Origin: Spongospora subterranea f. sp. subterranea
Taxonomy: Eukaryota; Endomyxa: Phytomyxea; Phytomyxea; Plasmodiophorida
Assembly: GCA_049724395.1 (NCBI GenBank)
Contig: JAUGWO010000201.1
Coordinates: 1-64,000, forward strand
Direction: 5' to 3'
DNA length: 64,000 bases
Every line of letters begins with the position of its first letter. The stretch's first letter is position 1. The notes under the pieces were generated by a model that had not been told where the DNA came from, searched no databases, and worked only from the letters and a program-made list of their open reading frames with translations. Below are positions 12,901-22,632 of this stretch, piece by piece. Both the position numbers and the translations under genes were made by a program.

Positions 12901-13975
12901 CATCCCCAGTATAATGGGATAGTAAGCCCGTTCAATGACATAAAGACTGGTGCATGATTTGATGCCCGAGATCTCTAGTCGTAGTGGCAATGTTCGATGG
13001 GTGATAGAAGAGAGTCTGCGACCATCGATAACTTCAACAGATAACGGTCTAGGAAGTCGGACGAGCGGGATGCTGTTTCGTTCGGCAAATGTGGAGTCGA
13101 TAAAAGCAGAGGACGCACCACTGTCGATTAAACAATGTAGTTGGGTGGATTGGGATTGGTGCCATGAGACCGTAATAAGGGAACTGAATAATGTCTCGCA
13201 CGAGTTATCCATACATGACGATGCTAATCGGAGAGGTGGCTCAGCATTATAGGTCGAAGATGGTGATGTATTGGATGAAAAACGGTTTCGGTTCGCCAAT
13301 AGGGGGCAGGCTACGGTAGGATGGCCAGCATCTCCATAATATCTGCACAAATTGTGTTCCCGGCGCCGTGGTCGTTCCGACTCATCCAGTCGCGGGCGGC
13401 CGGTGGTTCTGAACGAATCGACCATCATGGAGTCGGACCCAGAATCGACCTCGGGGTGGCGCTGTGGGTGTACTTGCGACTGACCTCGACGCTCCTGGGC
13501 GCGTTCAAATAGGCGATCGCCGCATCTGATGGCCGTCATGATGAGGGCGAGCAAGTCGGCTGGCTCCGGGCACGTCAACAGCAAGTCTTTCACATCCTCG
13601 TTGAGGCCCTTTCGGAACTGGTGTAGCGTCGCAGCGCCGTCCCAACCTGCGACGGTGACCAGCAGCTGAAAATCGCTGGCATACGTAGCGACTGGGCGGC
13701 GACCAAGGCGCAGCAGCGCCTCCAATCGTCGTGCGGCTGTGACTGCTTTGTTCGGATCCTCGAACCGTGCCCGAAACGCGTCAATGAATCTGACAAAATC
13801 CTGGAGCAACGGATCCCGTCGCTCGAAAATTGGTGAGAACAGCAGCAAAGCGTTCCCTGTGAGAAGGTCCCCAACCAACATCACCTTGTCGGAATCCGTG
13901 GCGTATGTCCTGGGTTTACGGGTGATGACCATTGATATTTGGTTGATAAAACCTCGCAGTAGATACTTGGAACCC
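9985..13975 (-). mobile_element. Ty3/gypsy fossil, family C
   Basis: Minus-strand gypsy copy with gag (about 13300-13975, ending in a degenerate CCHC knuckle), an aspartic protease (L-I-D-S-G-A-S-S-A-F-I-D near 13100), reverse transcriptase (about 12000-12700; V-V-V-Y-F-D-D-I-L-I-Y), RNase H (about 11450-11900), and an integrase (about 10000-11350; CDTCARAKSS zinc region, SDRGPQFVSKFW core, SRRLGPYSI near the end). Long open frames and a nearly identical second copy at 60397-63350 make it the youngest-looking gypsy family here. It has a few breaks. It sits between gag of element T and the B2 remnant, which suggests a later insertion. Confidence 0.88.
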
Positions 13976-13979
13976 TGAG

Positions 13980-14894
13980 AGACTTTATTGCTGCTAAACT
14001 GACGTTTCCGGCGGTCCAGCAGCTCTGCCATCTCCTTCCCTGTCATCTTGTCAGGACATTTTGCCATTGGATGCCCTTTCTTGCCGCACTTAAGACAAAT
14101 GATGTCGGGGTTGTGATTCGAATTTTGCATTTGGCCCTCGTGTTTCCGCTTCCGGTTGGCACCTGCCTTCCGAATCGGTGCTTTCAGACTCCTGTCATCC
14201 AGCTCACTGGCCGCAAAAGCCTTCACTTCAGCAACGGTCTCCGCCTTGCTGACCAATGTCTTAACAAAGTCCCGCCAACATCGCTGAAGGCTGGTGTTCC
14301 GAACCAATGTCTCTTCCTTCATCAACGCGCCTAGCACCGGCGGTTGCAAAACCGCGACGGTCCACCGAACACGATTCTTTACCCCTTCCGGTGAAGAGAA
14401 CAGGTTACCGTACCCCATGTCTTTAATCACATAGTCCTGGACATTTTAATCGATAGTATGTCCTTCTGGACGGTACCTGCCGCCGTCGGCAATCCTCGAA
14501 CAAGCACCTGCTTGATCCAGTTTCGTACCTCGGTCCCAGTCACAACCCCTGGATCCCAATCCAGTTCGTGTATAGCGATGACGGCCAGGTGCTCCGGCTC
14601 GATCATCGTGACGACGTCTCTTGCTGTGTCGGACCTTCCAGCATCAGCAAGATGTAAATCATATCTTTCCAGTTCCTCCAGGAACTTCGCCAGATGGTTC
14701 CTCTGCATTCCGGCCAACCTTGGCGCGGCAATGGTTTCCATGATGTCACCAGCCCGACCTCGGACTCGATGACCATCACTTCCCTTCCCATTCTGATAGT
14801 TGACAGAGCTCGCCTCCGGATCGTCACCCAGATCAATGGGGCTTCCAGGACCCACTTCAGCCTTCTCCTCATCAACAATCATTGTGACAGTCAT
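13980..14894 (-). mobile_element. gag region assigned to element T
   Basis: Two consecutive minus-strand frames encode a gag-like protein unlike the gag of family C. It has an acidic start, a helical region rich in Leu/Arg/Glu, and its own zinc knuckle CLKCGKKGHPMAKC at about 14070-14110. It begins about 60 bp inside the right LTR, the normal place for gag. A second gag with a second zinc knuckle (family C) follows directly, which is how the insertion junction at about 13975 can be recognised. Assignment to element T rests on position next to the LTR and is an inference. Confidence 0.6.
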
Positions 14895-15099
14895 TATTTA
14901 GACGCCAAACGCGAATTCAAATGCAGATGCAAATGTTTTTGCAAAAAGATCTTTGTAGCGTTTCCAAGTTGGAATCCGTTCCAAATCGAGTAATCCTGCT
15001 TGACTCACGCAGTAGATGAGGCCGTGGCGCACCCCTTGGCATTTGGGGGTAATTAAATAATCCTTATGCCCAATACAGAAAACACTGGCCAAGAAAGGC

Positions 15100-15241
15100 C
15101 GCTGGTAGGGTGTGAATTAACCGGCCGCATTCACTGGCCTGATTGATCAAAGTAGGCCAGCGATTGCGGCCAGTTAATTCACACCCTAACTAGGGTGTGA
15201 CAGAATTCACTGGCCGCACTAGCTGGCCAAAACCTGCAAAA
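15100..15241 (+). repeat. Left terminal inverted repeat arm
   Basis: This arm matches the reverse complement of 16324-16462 with only a few differences. Positions 15107-15187 alone form an imperfect 81-bp palindrome, beginning AGGGTGTGAATTAA and ending TTAATTCACACCCT. A single strand could therefore fold on itself. Confidence 0.85.
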
Positions 15242-15275
15242 GCTTGCCGCACATACTGGCTAGAAACTGCGTCAC

Positions 15276-16020
15276 GTGGAATATCACATTTTGCGCGAAG
15301 TAAAATCTGGCGAAGGGACAATTCAGTTCTCGTCATGGTCAAGCGAATGGATTGGCAAGCGTGTAATTTCGAAGAACAGGATTTCGCATATTCACCTGTT
15401 AACAGTAGTGAACACCAGCTGGACAAAGACGACGTTCCACTGGCTATCAGCGGTGAGTGCAGTTACAGGTTCGAACTGATGTCGGAAAAAGCGAATTTGA
15501 TGCAGCGATGCCATTGGCAGTTTCGCTGCACAAAATCTAAGAAATTACTTCATCCCAAAACCAACGATGTTGCCATAACTCTGCATTACAAAGTTTGTGC
15601 GGGCCTTAATGACCCACCGACTTTGCTCAGACCCGGCCTGTGATATGGTAGAGGCTGAAAGCATGTTCCGTTGCTGTGTATTCATTTGGTTCCCAGGTTC
15701 TTACGAAACATGTTCGCGAGATTGTATCAATGCCAGAGAATATCATGTTGATCAAGCTGCCAGTAGAGTGTGCATCTGACAGCTTGATGTGTAATGAACA
15801 AGTTACTGCTAACGGGTTCCACTGGCGTCTTGTTGCTCGCATCTCATCCACATCGGACACAGATTCACATTTTTATGCACACATCTTGCGTCAAGAAACC
15901 GTTAAAATTCCTGGTCGGTATTATTACAACGACATGGAGAACGACGGCAGAGCCTGTTATGTGGAAGGCAAATTCGAAAGCCGTGGTCTCTCTTATTATG
16001 TGTTCTATGTTAAGATTTAA
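15276..16020 (+). pseudogene. Interior reading frames of the foldback element, function unknown
   Basis: Two plus-strand frames are open: 15197-15643, which starts inside the left arm, and 15676-16020. The second ends in a stretch with G-F-H-W-R-L-V-A-R-I, S-H-F-Y-A-H-I and G-R-Y-Y-Y-N-D-M, then S-Y-Y-V-F-Y-V-K-I before the stop. That pattern faintly recalls the carboxyl end of ubiquitin-hydrolase-like domains carried by some transposons, but the evidence is too weak to name it. The two frames do not join without splicing or a frame change. I treat this as captured or decayed coding sequence. Confidence 0.25.
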
Positions 16021-16323
16021 TACAATGAGAAGAATGCATTTCTAACAGCCGCTTGATAGGATGTGCCCCGCTTGAACAATTTCAAGAAAAAAAGAAAGAA
16101 GTTGTGATAGTTTTCCCTTTGTAATGAAAAACGTAATGGGAAAGACGACAGCTTTCGAAGCTGCCTTCCACATAGCAGCAGCATTGAGATGTGGCCGGCA
16201 TGTTGTGTGAATTAACGGTGTTGGTCGCTGCACTATCTGAGAAACTGAATCAGCTCTGTAGAAAGAAGAGTTAAGACACACTATGACTTTGAAATTTTAA
16301 ATTTTGGGCCAGTTTCTAAACAA

Positions 16324-16462
16324 TTTTGCAGGTTTTGGCCAGCTAGTGCGGCCAGTGAATTCTGTTACACCCTAGTTAGGGTGTGAATTAACTGGCCGCA
16401 ATCGCTGGTCTATGATCAATCAGGCCAGTGAATGCGGCCGGTTAATTCACACCCTACCAGCG
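16324..16462 (-). repeat. Right terminal inverted repeat arm
   Basis: Inverted partner of 15100-15241, with the same internal palindrome and the same order of TGGCC-containing motifs. It is followed at 16463-16536 by further TGGCC-rich repeats that have no full counterpart on the left. Confidence 0.85.
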
Positions 16463-16683
16463 ATGCCTACAGAAACACTGGCCACACTAACTGGCCAAGA
16501 AACTGCGGCCAGTTAGTGCGGCCAGTGAATTATAGCCGCCCATTGATTATTCCCATATGCTACAAACCCGCGAACTTTTGTACAACATGTCATCGACATT
16601 GATGGAAAGAAATACGACAGTTTCCAAGCTGTTTACCATACATCAGTTGGTGTGCGATGAAGGCGACATGTCCTGCAGCGATG

Positions 16684-16875
16684 GTGTTCCGTAAGGAATT
16701 TTCCCTGTTACCCAATGGGCTCGTGAAACGAATGATTCTGACATCACACTACCATGCTTCTGGGTCAGACTACTGAGCAACGTATAGCGAAGGTCTTTGT
16801 CTCAAACATATGAGTTTGTGCCCAGATGACGAGCCATCGTCATCTGGCCTTAGCGTGGATATGGGTACTACATTC
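16684..16875 (+). repeat. Dispersed repeat R, copy 1
   Basis: Shares with 21024-21228 and, inverted, with 24240-24431 a set of blocks in the same order: a TTCCGTA...GGAATTT start, an ATGGG block, GAGTTTGTGCC, GATGACGAG and GATATGGGTACTAC. Divergence is high, so these are old copies. The family is unknown; no coding capacity is convincing. Confidence 0.5.
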
Positions 16876-17051
16876 AACGCAATCACAACGAAAACAAGGC
16901 TGCGGGTCAGCTCAGTCACTGTGGACAGCCGGCGGAAGTACTGAATAGAAGTAGAACCCCTTGCACGGACTCCGTGCAAGTCATCAACGAACTGCGTTCT
17001 CGGACTCCGAAGTGGTGATGCACGGGTCATTCCGCCATTTTTAGAATCGAT

Positions 17052-17753
17052 ATGATTTGGTGTCTATTATTATTCCTTTTTCCATCACCTGCCCACTCGA
17101 CGTATGACAACGGTCAAATCTTTCACGGAATCAAAGCTCCCAATAGTGAATTATACAGTCACAATCAGGCTGACTTCCCTGAAGACCGGGCAGTTCAGGA
17201 CCCAAGATCATTTCGGCCTTCAACAAGTAGAATTCTGTCGAATCAACCTGACTTAGAATTAAGAATCTGTTCATCTTCGCACATTGGTGGATCTTCGATT
17301 GGAAATAGCGATGAGACCTCGAGCGATATCCCTTTCTACGATCTATCTCTTGGCGAAACTGTTATATGTGATCCTGCTCCCCCTGGCCGGATCCAACTCA
17401 GGGAACCTTTAGATTTATTTCCCCAAAGTCCAGCATATGTTCCTGCACCATGTCCGTCGGCGACAAGTCGCAGAATGAAATGCCATCAACCAAAGTTCCC
17501 ATTTTCGGTGAGTCCGATGTCGCAAGCTGGCGTTCGTTCAACCGTCATTAGCGATCCAAATCATCGCAACGTTTACATTCCGAACAACAACAACCAGTTA
17601 AACAATGTTGTGTCTGGCTCCAAAAAACGCAAGTCCGTAAACCCCCTATTCAGGACACGTTTATTGGCAAATCGCGAGAATGTGCAAAAAGTAATGAAGA
17701 AGCTGAATGATCCTGGTGTTTCCAAGATGACCCAATTAAGCTACCGTACTTAA
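17052..17753 (+). CDS. Putative secreted protein, 233 aa, unknown function
   Basis: A single-exon frame starting at an ATG and ending TAA. The first residues, M-I-W-C-L-L-L-F-L-F-P-S-P-A-H-S, form a short hydrophobic signal peptide with a likely cut after A-H-S. The mature part is polar, rich in Ser, Pro and Asn, with no further membrane segment and few Cys. It ends in a basic patch (SGSKKRKSVNPLF) and a Lys-rich tail. I recognise no family. The region around it is repeat-rich and has no other clear gene. A possible polyadenylation motif AATAAA lies at 17757-17762, just after the stop, followed by an A/T-rich hairpin. Intact start, signal peptide, stop and poly(A) motif support a real gene despite the lack of homology. 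Confidence 0.6.
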   Translation: MIWCLLLFLFPSPAHSTYDNGQIFHGIKAPNSELYSHNQADFPEDRAVQDPRSFRPSTSRILSNQPDLELRICSSSHIGGSSIGNSDETSSDIPFYDLSLGETVICDPAPPGRIQLREPLDLFPQSPAYVPAPCPSATSRRMKCHQPKFPFSVSPMSQAGVRSTVISDPNHRNVYIPNNNNQLNNVVSGSKKRKSVNPLFRTRLLANRENVQKVMKKLNDPGVSKMTQLSYRT

Positions 17754-17798
17754 CAAAATAAAAACCACACAAAAAAATCACAATTTCGAAATTTTTTG

Positions 17799-17846
17799 TC
17801 ACCTTTTAATATTAAGGTGATTTTTCATTAAAAAAAAAATCACCTT
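17799..17846. repeat. Hairpin-forming inverted repeats after the secreted-protein gene
   Basis: AAGGTGATTTTT at 17814-17825 is perfectly complementary to AAAAATCACCTT at 17835-17846. TCACCTT at 17799-17805 can pair with the same left arm instead, so two alternative stems are possible. Position, just downstream of a stop and an AATAAA, suggests a 3'-UTR structure or the footprint of a small inverted-repeat element. Confidence 0.5.
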
Positions 17847-17849
17847 CTG

Positions 17850-19000
17850 ATAGTCCAAAGGAAAATAAAATATCCCCACGGACTCCGCATAGTTGAATTG
17901 ATTTGAGAGGTGAATCGGGGAACCCTGGTGCATTATTTATCCCTAGGACCGTTCCTCCCTCATCTTTGACTCTGAACTCATCCTTGCCCGTTTGGCGAAC
18001 CGCGATAATGTTGCGCCATTCCTCCAATGAGTGTCCTCAACTTGTTGGGATTGCTGCTTGTGGCCACCGGACCGACTCGATATGTGGCAACCGAACCTGG
18101 TTGTGGTTGGGGCGAACCGCTTGGCTCAGATCAGGCCAATGCCGCCACAAGAATGTCTTACTCGACTTTCTCGGTACGGATTACGGAATGTCGCTTCAAA
18201 AAATGACTGAGATCATGTGTCCTTGCAGGACACCGTGTCGTCGTCTCAGGAGTGGACAATGCTCGATGATGAGACCCACGAGGAGTGGGCAATGCTCATT
18301 GATGAGACCCACGATTTATACTCCAGTATTCGAATATTCGACATTGGTGTCACATTGGCTGCAAGGCAATTCCTTGTTTGATTTTTCCAATATCCATGGG
18401 GTCGACCAGTTTTGGGAAAGTTCTTCGATGAAAGTAGCCCTTCAGTTCATCTTCATATAGAGATTTGGCGTGTTAAGTGCGTTTTTAGGAATGGCACTCG
18501 AGCCCGGGTTTAAAATTTGACGCTTCTCAGATCGGTTTCGATTCTCAACAGTTGAGCCAAGAGAGGGCGAGAACCTCGATTGCCTTATCGATCCAATTCG
18601 AATTAATATTGGTTCGGAAATTTTGCCGTCAAAAGACTTTATCAAAAATAGCCTGCCCGATAACAAAAACGCCCACCGGTTTGGTGACAGTTCTTCCAAA
18701 CATTCAGCCGTTCAGTTCAAGGCCAACTTGTGTTTCGGTTTGCTAATTATTACGTCTTAGGATTGGAACCCGAGCACGAGTTCAGACAGTGATGCATCCC
18801 GTGTCAGTATTGATGGTCAACAGTCAATTGAATGCGTAGATGGCGAAAATCTCGATTGCCCTATCGACGATTTGATTAATTCGAAGCCTCAGCCTGCTGG
18901 CGTTTGTGCAAATTTCGTACCAGTAAGCGATGGCCGAGAATCGTATCTCCAATATCTGCTTATGCCATACTAGGATGGATTACCGGAGCACACTCACAAA
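17850..19000. other. No confident gene; small tandem duplication
   Basis: Short open frames occur on both strands, but none shows a recognisable domain or good splice structure. The only clear feature is a 33-bp tandem duplication at 18248-18313, listed separately. Confidence 0.4.
18248..18313. repeat. 33-bp tandem duplication
   Basis: Two head-to-tail units, 18248-18280 and 18281-18313, both beginning AGGAGTGG and ending GAGACCCACG. They differ at three positions or so. The length is 11 codons, so an open frame crossing it is kept (R-S-G-Q-C-S-x-M-R-P-T twice). Confidence 0.8.
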
Positions 19001-19430
19001 ATGGTTCCCTTTCGTGATGCCAAGTACTTGTCTGGATTGAGAATGCTCTGTCGGCACCTAAACTGGGACCTGGATGAGGTCAAAGACTATGATACCCTCT
19101 GTGTGTTTCTGGTCAGAATTCTGGTTCCCCGCTCTGTCTGCGATTTGATGATCACAAACGGTATCGTCTGTTTAGGGAAAGGAGAAGAAACCAGAACAGA
19201 ACGAGTTTCACAACACTGTTGCCATGACGGAATCCATCATGGAATTGTTGGCCGATCAAGTGGCACCAATGCTCGACATCTTCTCCGAGCAACTTATAGC
19301 AAGTGCCATAAACCCATCTGGGTTGTTTTGTTCATCACTGTGGCCAAAATATCAATGAATGAATTCGAAAATGGGGCCCTCAATTCGCGCATGGGCATTT
19401 CAGTCGGAAATGTCATGGCTTGAAGTCCCA
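19001..19430 (+). pseudogene. Unidentified coding-like fragment
   Basis: From an ATG at 19001 the frame reads as plausible protein (for example LRMLCRHLNWDLDEVKDYDT) for about 65 codons. After about 19190 a different frame looks better (MTESIMELLADQVAPMLDI). That pattern suggests an unrecognised intron, a frameshift or a decayed gene. No family is recognised. It may be an unlisted piece of a mobile element. Confidence 0.25.
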
Positions 19431-19835
19431 TCTTTGCGGATCGATCGAGCCGCCATTTGATATTCCAGCAAGATTTGAGCGCTCCAAAAAATCAACTCGA
19501 CACCTCCTCCCAGCGCTTTCCGAAATTCTCGAAGAGTATGATCAGTTCGTGTTGCGAAGACAGTATCAAAGACATCCGCTAATTCGGGTTTAACCACATT
19601 CATCAGAATAAATCGTCCTGTCAAACATTGTTTGGTATGGTATGGTATACAAAGGATCGCGGGTTCTTATGGGTTAAGTAAGCCTGTGTATTTCCAGGCT
19701 TTCCCTACTTCCGCCTGGCCGCAACAAGTAGCTTGGGCATCCAATGAAGGAACCTATTAGACCAAGCTGGATTCAGCAACATAATCTGTCCTAACGACCA
19801 CACCGAATGGGACCTGCCCCCACCTGATTACATTG
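19431..19835. other. No gene recognised
   Basis: Contains a short minus-strand open frame at 19400-19624 and a small GGTAT tandem run near 19632-19647. Nothing supports a gene. Confidence 0.3.
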
Positions 19836-19839
19836 CCTA

Positions 19840-20056
19840 TCCAGAGTTTCCGAGTTTACTGCAAGCAGCTCGTTCTCCCACATTCATTAGAGGCCACGTG
19901 GTCAGACCTTCGTGCTCAACATTCACTCTACTTTTCCGTATTGGTTGCAACCTTGGGGGGTCTCCCAAAATTCCGTCACTCACGGGGTTTCGAACTCATG
20001 CCTAGCACTCACCCGGACATGCCTGCCACCAACAGGGACAGACAGGAACCAAGCTA
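19840..20056 (-). repeat. SINE-like repeat S, copy 1
   Basis: Matches 24450-24625 over roughly 170 bp, with shared blocks CTCTACTT..CCGTATT, CCCAAAAT.CC, CTGCCACCAAC.GGGACAGAC and GAACCAAGCTA. On the minus strand it contains GAGTTCGAAACCCC, which fits an RNA polymerase III B box, with GGTGGCAGGC upstream as a poor A-box candidate. This suggests a tRNA-derived SINE read from the minus strand, but the B-box region is not well kept in copy 2. No poly(A) or simple-repeat tail is obvious. Confidence 0.4.
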
Positions 20057-20059
20057 AAA

Positions 20060-21020
20060 ACATTGTTTACATCGTCATTGCTGCTGGAAGTGTTGAGAAA
20101 TTTGTTCGAAGATGAGGAGAATTACTAGAGTACACCACGTTCAGTCGCAAGTGGTGTCTTGGAAGAAGCAGAAAGGAATCTGATATCTGTCAATATAATT
20201 CTCGGTGATCCCAAGGTTAGATATGGGTTGACCCTTCAATGCCCGTGAATTTGTTTTACACAAACCCAAATACTGAATACAATGGGAAAACGCATCACAA
20301 TAAATCGACTTGTCGACATGAAATAGAACCGATTTATCGGAATAATGATAATGGGTTATGACATACGGATTGTGATGATGTTAGTATATTCAACCAACAA
20401 TCACAATAGAATCGAATGTTCCAAAATGACGATAACGGTCGAGGGAGTCTGTTGCCATATTTCACCTGGATGGCAAAACGGGCAAGGTCTGATTCCAATA
20501 ACACGACATCGCCGACAACGACACTATTTCATGAATCTGGGCCGTCATCGCCATTCATATGCGATTGTGTCATTCAACCTCCACCGCCTTTAAATGTCAA
20601 ACGATCCTCAGGTATTATCTGACCCTATGTCCCTGAAATACGCTCCAAATTCCGCGAACTTGCATCGCCAGGTCTCACTAGGTTCGTTTTTGGTAATGGT
20701 GTACAATTCGAAGCAGATTAGCGACGCTGCTCCAATTGTCACACATATAACTGAGATTGGTGATGTAATTTCTATATTCCGTTCAAATGCCGGTGTTTCA
20801 GACGAAGTTTTTTGGTGATATGGCGTGGTCCTGCCAGGGCCATTGACCCCATCATGAGCTGCCAACGTCATATCTAACACACTTAGTTCTAGAAAAGTGG
20901 TTTTCAGAATCGAATCGCACGCAACGTGTTGGCTTGTTCGTTGACGAAGAGGAGACAACCTAAGTAGCTACAAAAAAAAACAGCTGGTTTGTGTTGGAAC
21001 GACATAAAAACTGGCTCAAT
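20060..21020. other. No confident gene
   Basis: A few short frames occur. The one at 20416-20622 has a proline run and ends R-S-S-G-I-I, but it lacks splice partners or recognisable domains. It is probably intergenic, or remnants of repeats. Confidence 0.3.
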
Positions 21021-21023
21021 CTT

Positions 21024-21228
21024 GTTCCAAAAGGGAATTTCCCCATGTGTCCCGATGGGGGTTAAGGTTTGTAGTGAGTCGGGTGATATCAACCTCACAG
21101 AGTCATTAAGTCGGTGATGACACCTGACCAACGTGTTTAGCAGAAAGTCATGATCACAAACCTGTGAATTTGTGCCAGGATGACGAGCGTATCGTCGGAT
21201 GGTCCTATCGTAGATATGGGAACTACAG
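21024..21228 (+). repeat. Dispersed repeat R, copy 2
   Basis: Colinear with 16684-16875. Both contain a GGGAATTT-like start, an ATGGG block, AATTTGTGCC, GATGACGAG and GATATGGG.ACTAC. In this copy the AGATATGGGA/ATATGAGAACTAC segment is partly duplicated directly downstream. Confidence 0.5.
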
Positions 21229-21407
21229 CGCGCGTAGATATAAGATATGAGAACTACAGTGCTAACACGTGTGGAGCGCATACACAAAAAAAGGCTTGCT
21301 CGTTGAGTATGATATCCGACCGAGTTGATCAAATTGTCGGGTTGACGATCAAGGGTTGTGAGCACATGAACGTGAAGACGGGAACCCTCCGCTGTCGTGG
21401 TCTTGAC

Positions 21408-21449
21408 GAACGTTCATATTCTTTGAGCCTGTTCAGAATATGAATGTTC
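21408..21449. repeat. Strong hairpin (15-bp stem, 12-nt loop)
   Basis: GAACGTTCATATTCT at 21408-21422 pairs with AGAATATGAATGTTC at 21435-21449, with one mismatch and a 12-base loop. It could be a small foldback, a recombination site or an RNA structure; nothing nearby decides. Confidence 0.7.
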
Positions 21450-22632
21450 ATTACAGAATCTCGTCAAGCCATCTAAGTATCCATCAGCCCCTGATATAAG
21501 AGGGGAACGCGGTGCGTGACCGTTGCCTAGCGAGCCAAATTGCGGATCAAGATATCTGGCAATGAACGGTCCCCACGCATTCTGCACATTTAACATGTCA
21601 TCCATTCTTCACTCGCTCGCTTTTGTTCCTGTTCCCCCTTTCATTGCGATCAGTTGATCACCGAACCTCAATCCCCAGGAAGTGTGAAAATATTGCCTCT
21701 GGTCCAGTATTTTGGTCAGTGTCATACCTGCTCGGATTGCAGCCAATTCGTGATCGGGTTCATGTGTTCAGCTGCAGGATGACCTGGTCTACATCCTTAG
21801 ACATGCAAAACGACATTGAGCAACTTTTTTAGAGTATAAATATGTGGATCTTTATCGATTCTTGAAACTGCTCTATGACCGGGGCGGCCATCAAGACGTT
21901 TCGGGTGTTTTCCACCATCAGTCGGAGTTTCAGACTATCAAGGAAAAGTCGAAAGACGATGGTATGACAAACAGAACTCGGTGGATTCTCGACAACCCAG
22001 GCGAGACCTTGTTCCTCAGGTTTGATTGAGGCGGTTTTAAGAATGAATCCGCAAATGAAGCTGATTGATATCTTGCTCGCGATAAAGGCCATGATACAAT
22101 GATTAGCTTCCACTGGATACTACATGAGAATCCATATTGATCGGCTATCTGTTGAGCTATAACAGGTCATTACAATGTGTTGATCCAATTCATTTTCGTC
22201 TGTTGAGGGTACATCGAATCTGAATAATGCTGAGGCAACGTCCTGCAATGGCCAATGATCTTGTCAACAGGTGTCACAACGATCAAGGTTTTCATCGGGG
22301 CGCCGTCCTTGCTCTACTTTTTGGCGACGTTTCAACATGTATTGCTGTTCCGCACATTGAATGGGTGAAACCCATAGGATTTTTGCGATATTTTGAATTT
22401 ATACCATTAATGACGGATGATGTTGATATTGGTCATATTTCGTCCAAACCGTATCAGACATCATTTTCCCGGCCGAATTCGGAGACCGGGAACACATGAA
22501 GACAATATGAAGTTGATTAGCGACAAAACAATCTCGAGCAGTTGTCAGATAATATTCGACGAGGCCGATTTTTCCAGCAAAGACCTAGATTTTTATGAAA
22601 CCGATACCCAATCGTTACAAAACAAGATTCGC
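21450..22632. other. No confident gene
   Basis: Short frames occur on both strands, none with recognised domains. It lies downstream (3') of the minus-strand secreted-protein gene that ends at 22633. Confidence 0.3.

Larger units (their letters stand above)
15073..16536. mobile_element. Foldback-like DNA element with ~140-bp terminal inverted repeats
   Basis: About 1.46 kb inserted in an LTR. Near-identical inverted repeats lie at 15100-15241 and 16324-16462. Each arm is itself built of nested inverted copies of AGGGTGTGAATTAAC and TCACTGGCC motifs. The short sequence GCCCA occurs on both sides (about 15068-15072 and 16537-16541) and may be a target duplication. Extra copies of the TGGCC-rich motif lie outside the right arm. 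The interior (15242-16323) carries only weak reading frames. Long arms with internal palindromes are typical of foldback transposons. I recognise no transposase, so it is probably non-autonomous. Confidence 0.75.
14954..16564 (-). repeat. Second LTR of element T, split by an insertion
   Basis: The sequence at 14954-15073 matches the 4117-4287 LTR from TGTAGCG to the shared CCTTATGCCCA. The remaining TTGATTATTCCCATATGCTACA is found at 16542-16564. The intervening roughly 1.46 kb is a foldback-type element. In minus-strand orientation this is the 5' LTR, and gag of element T begins just inside it. Confidence 0.75.

Noticed and set aside
4112-16569. Target-site duplication around the LTR pair
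   Set aside because: The five bases outside each LTR (CAGGG on the left, AACCC on the right) do not match, so no duplication is claimed.
16770-17030. Minus-strand 86-codon frame with a hydrophobic middle
   Set aside because: It overlaps dispersed repeat R and the leader of the secreted-protein gene and has no start context or homologue. Judged to be chance.
17812-18027. Minus-strand 71-codon frame with good-looking composition
   Set aside because: It runs through the A/T hairpin and has no signal of a family or splice partner. Too weak to list as a gene.
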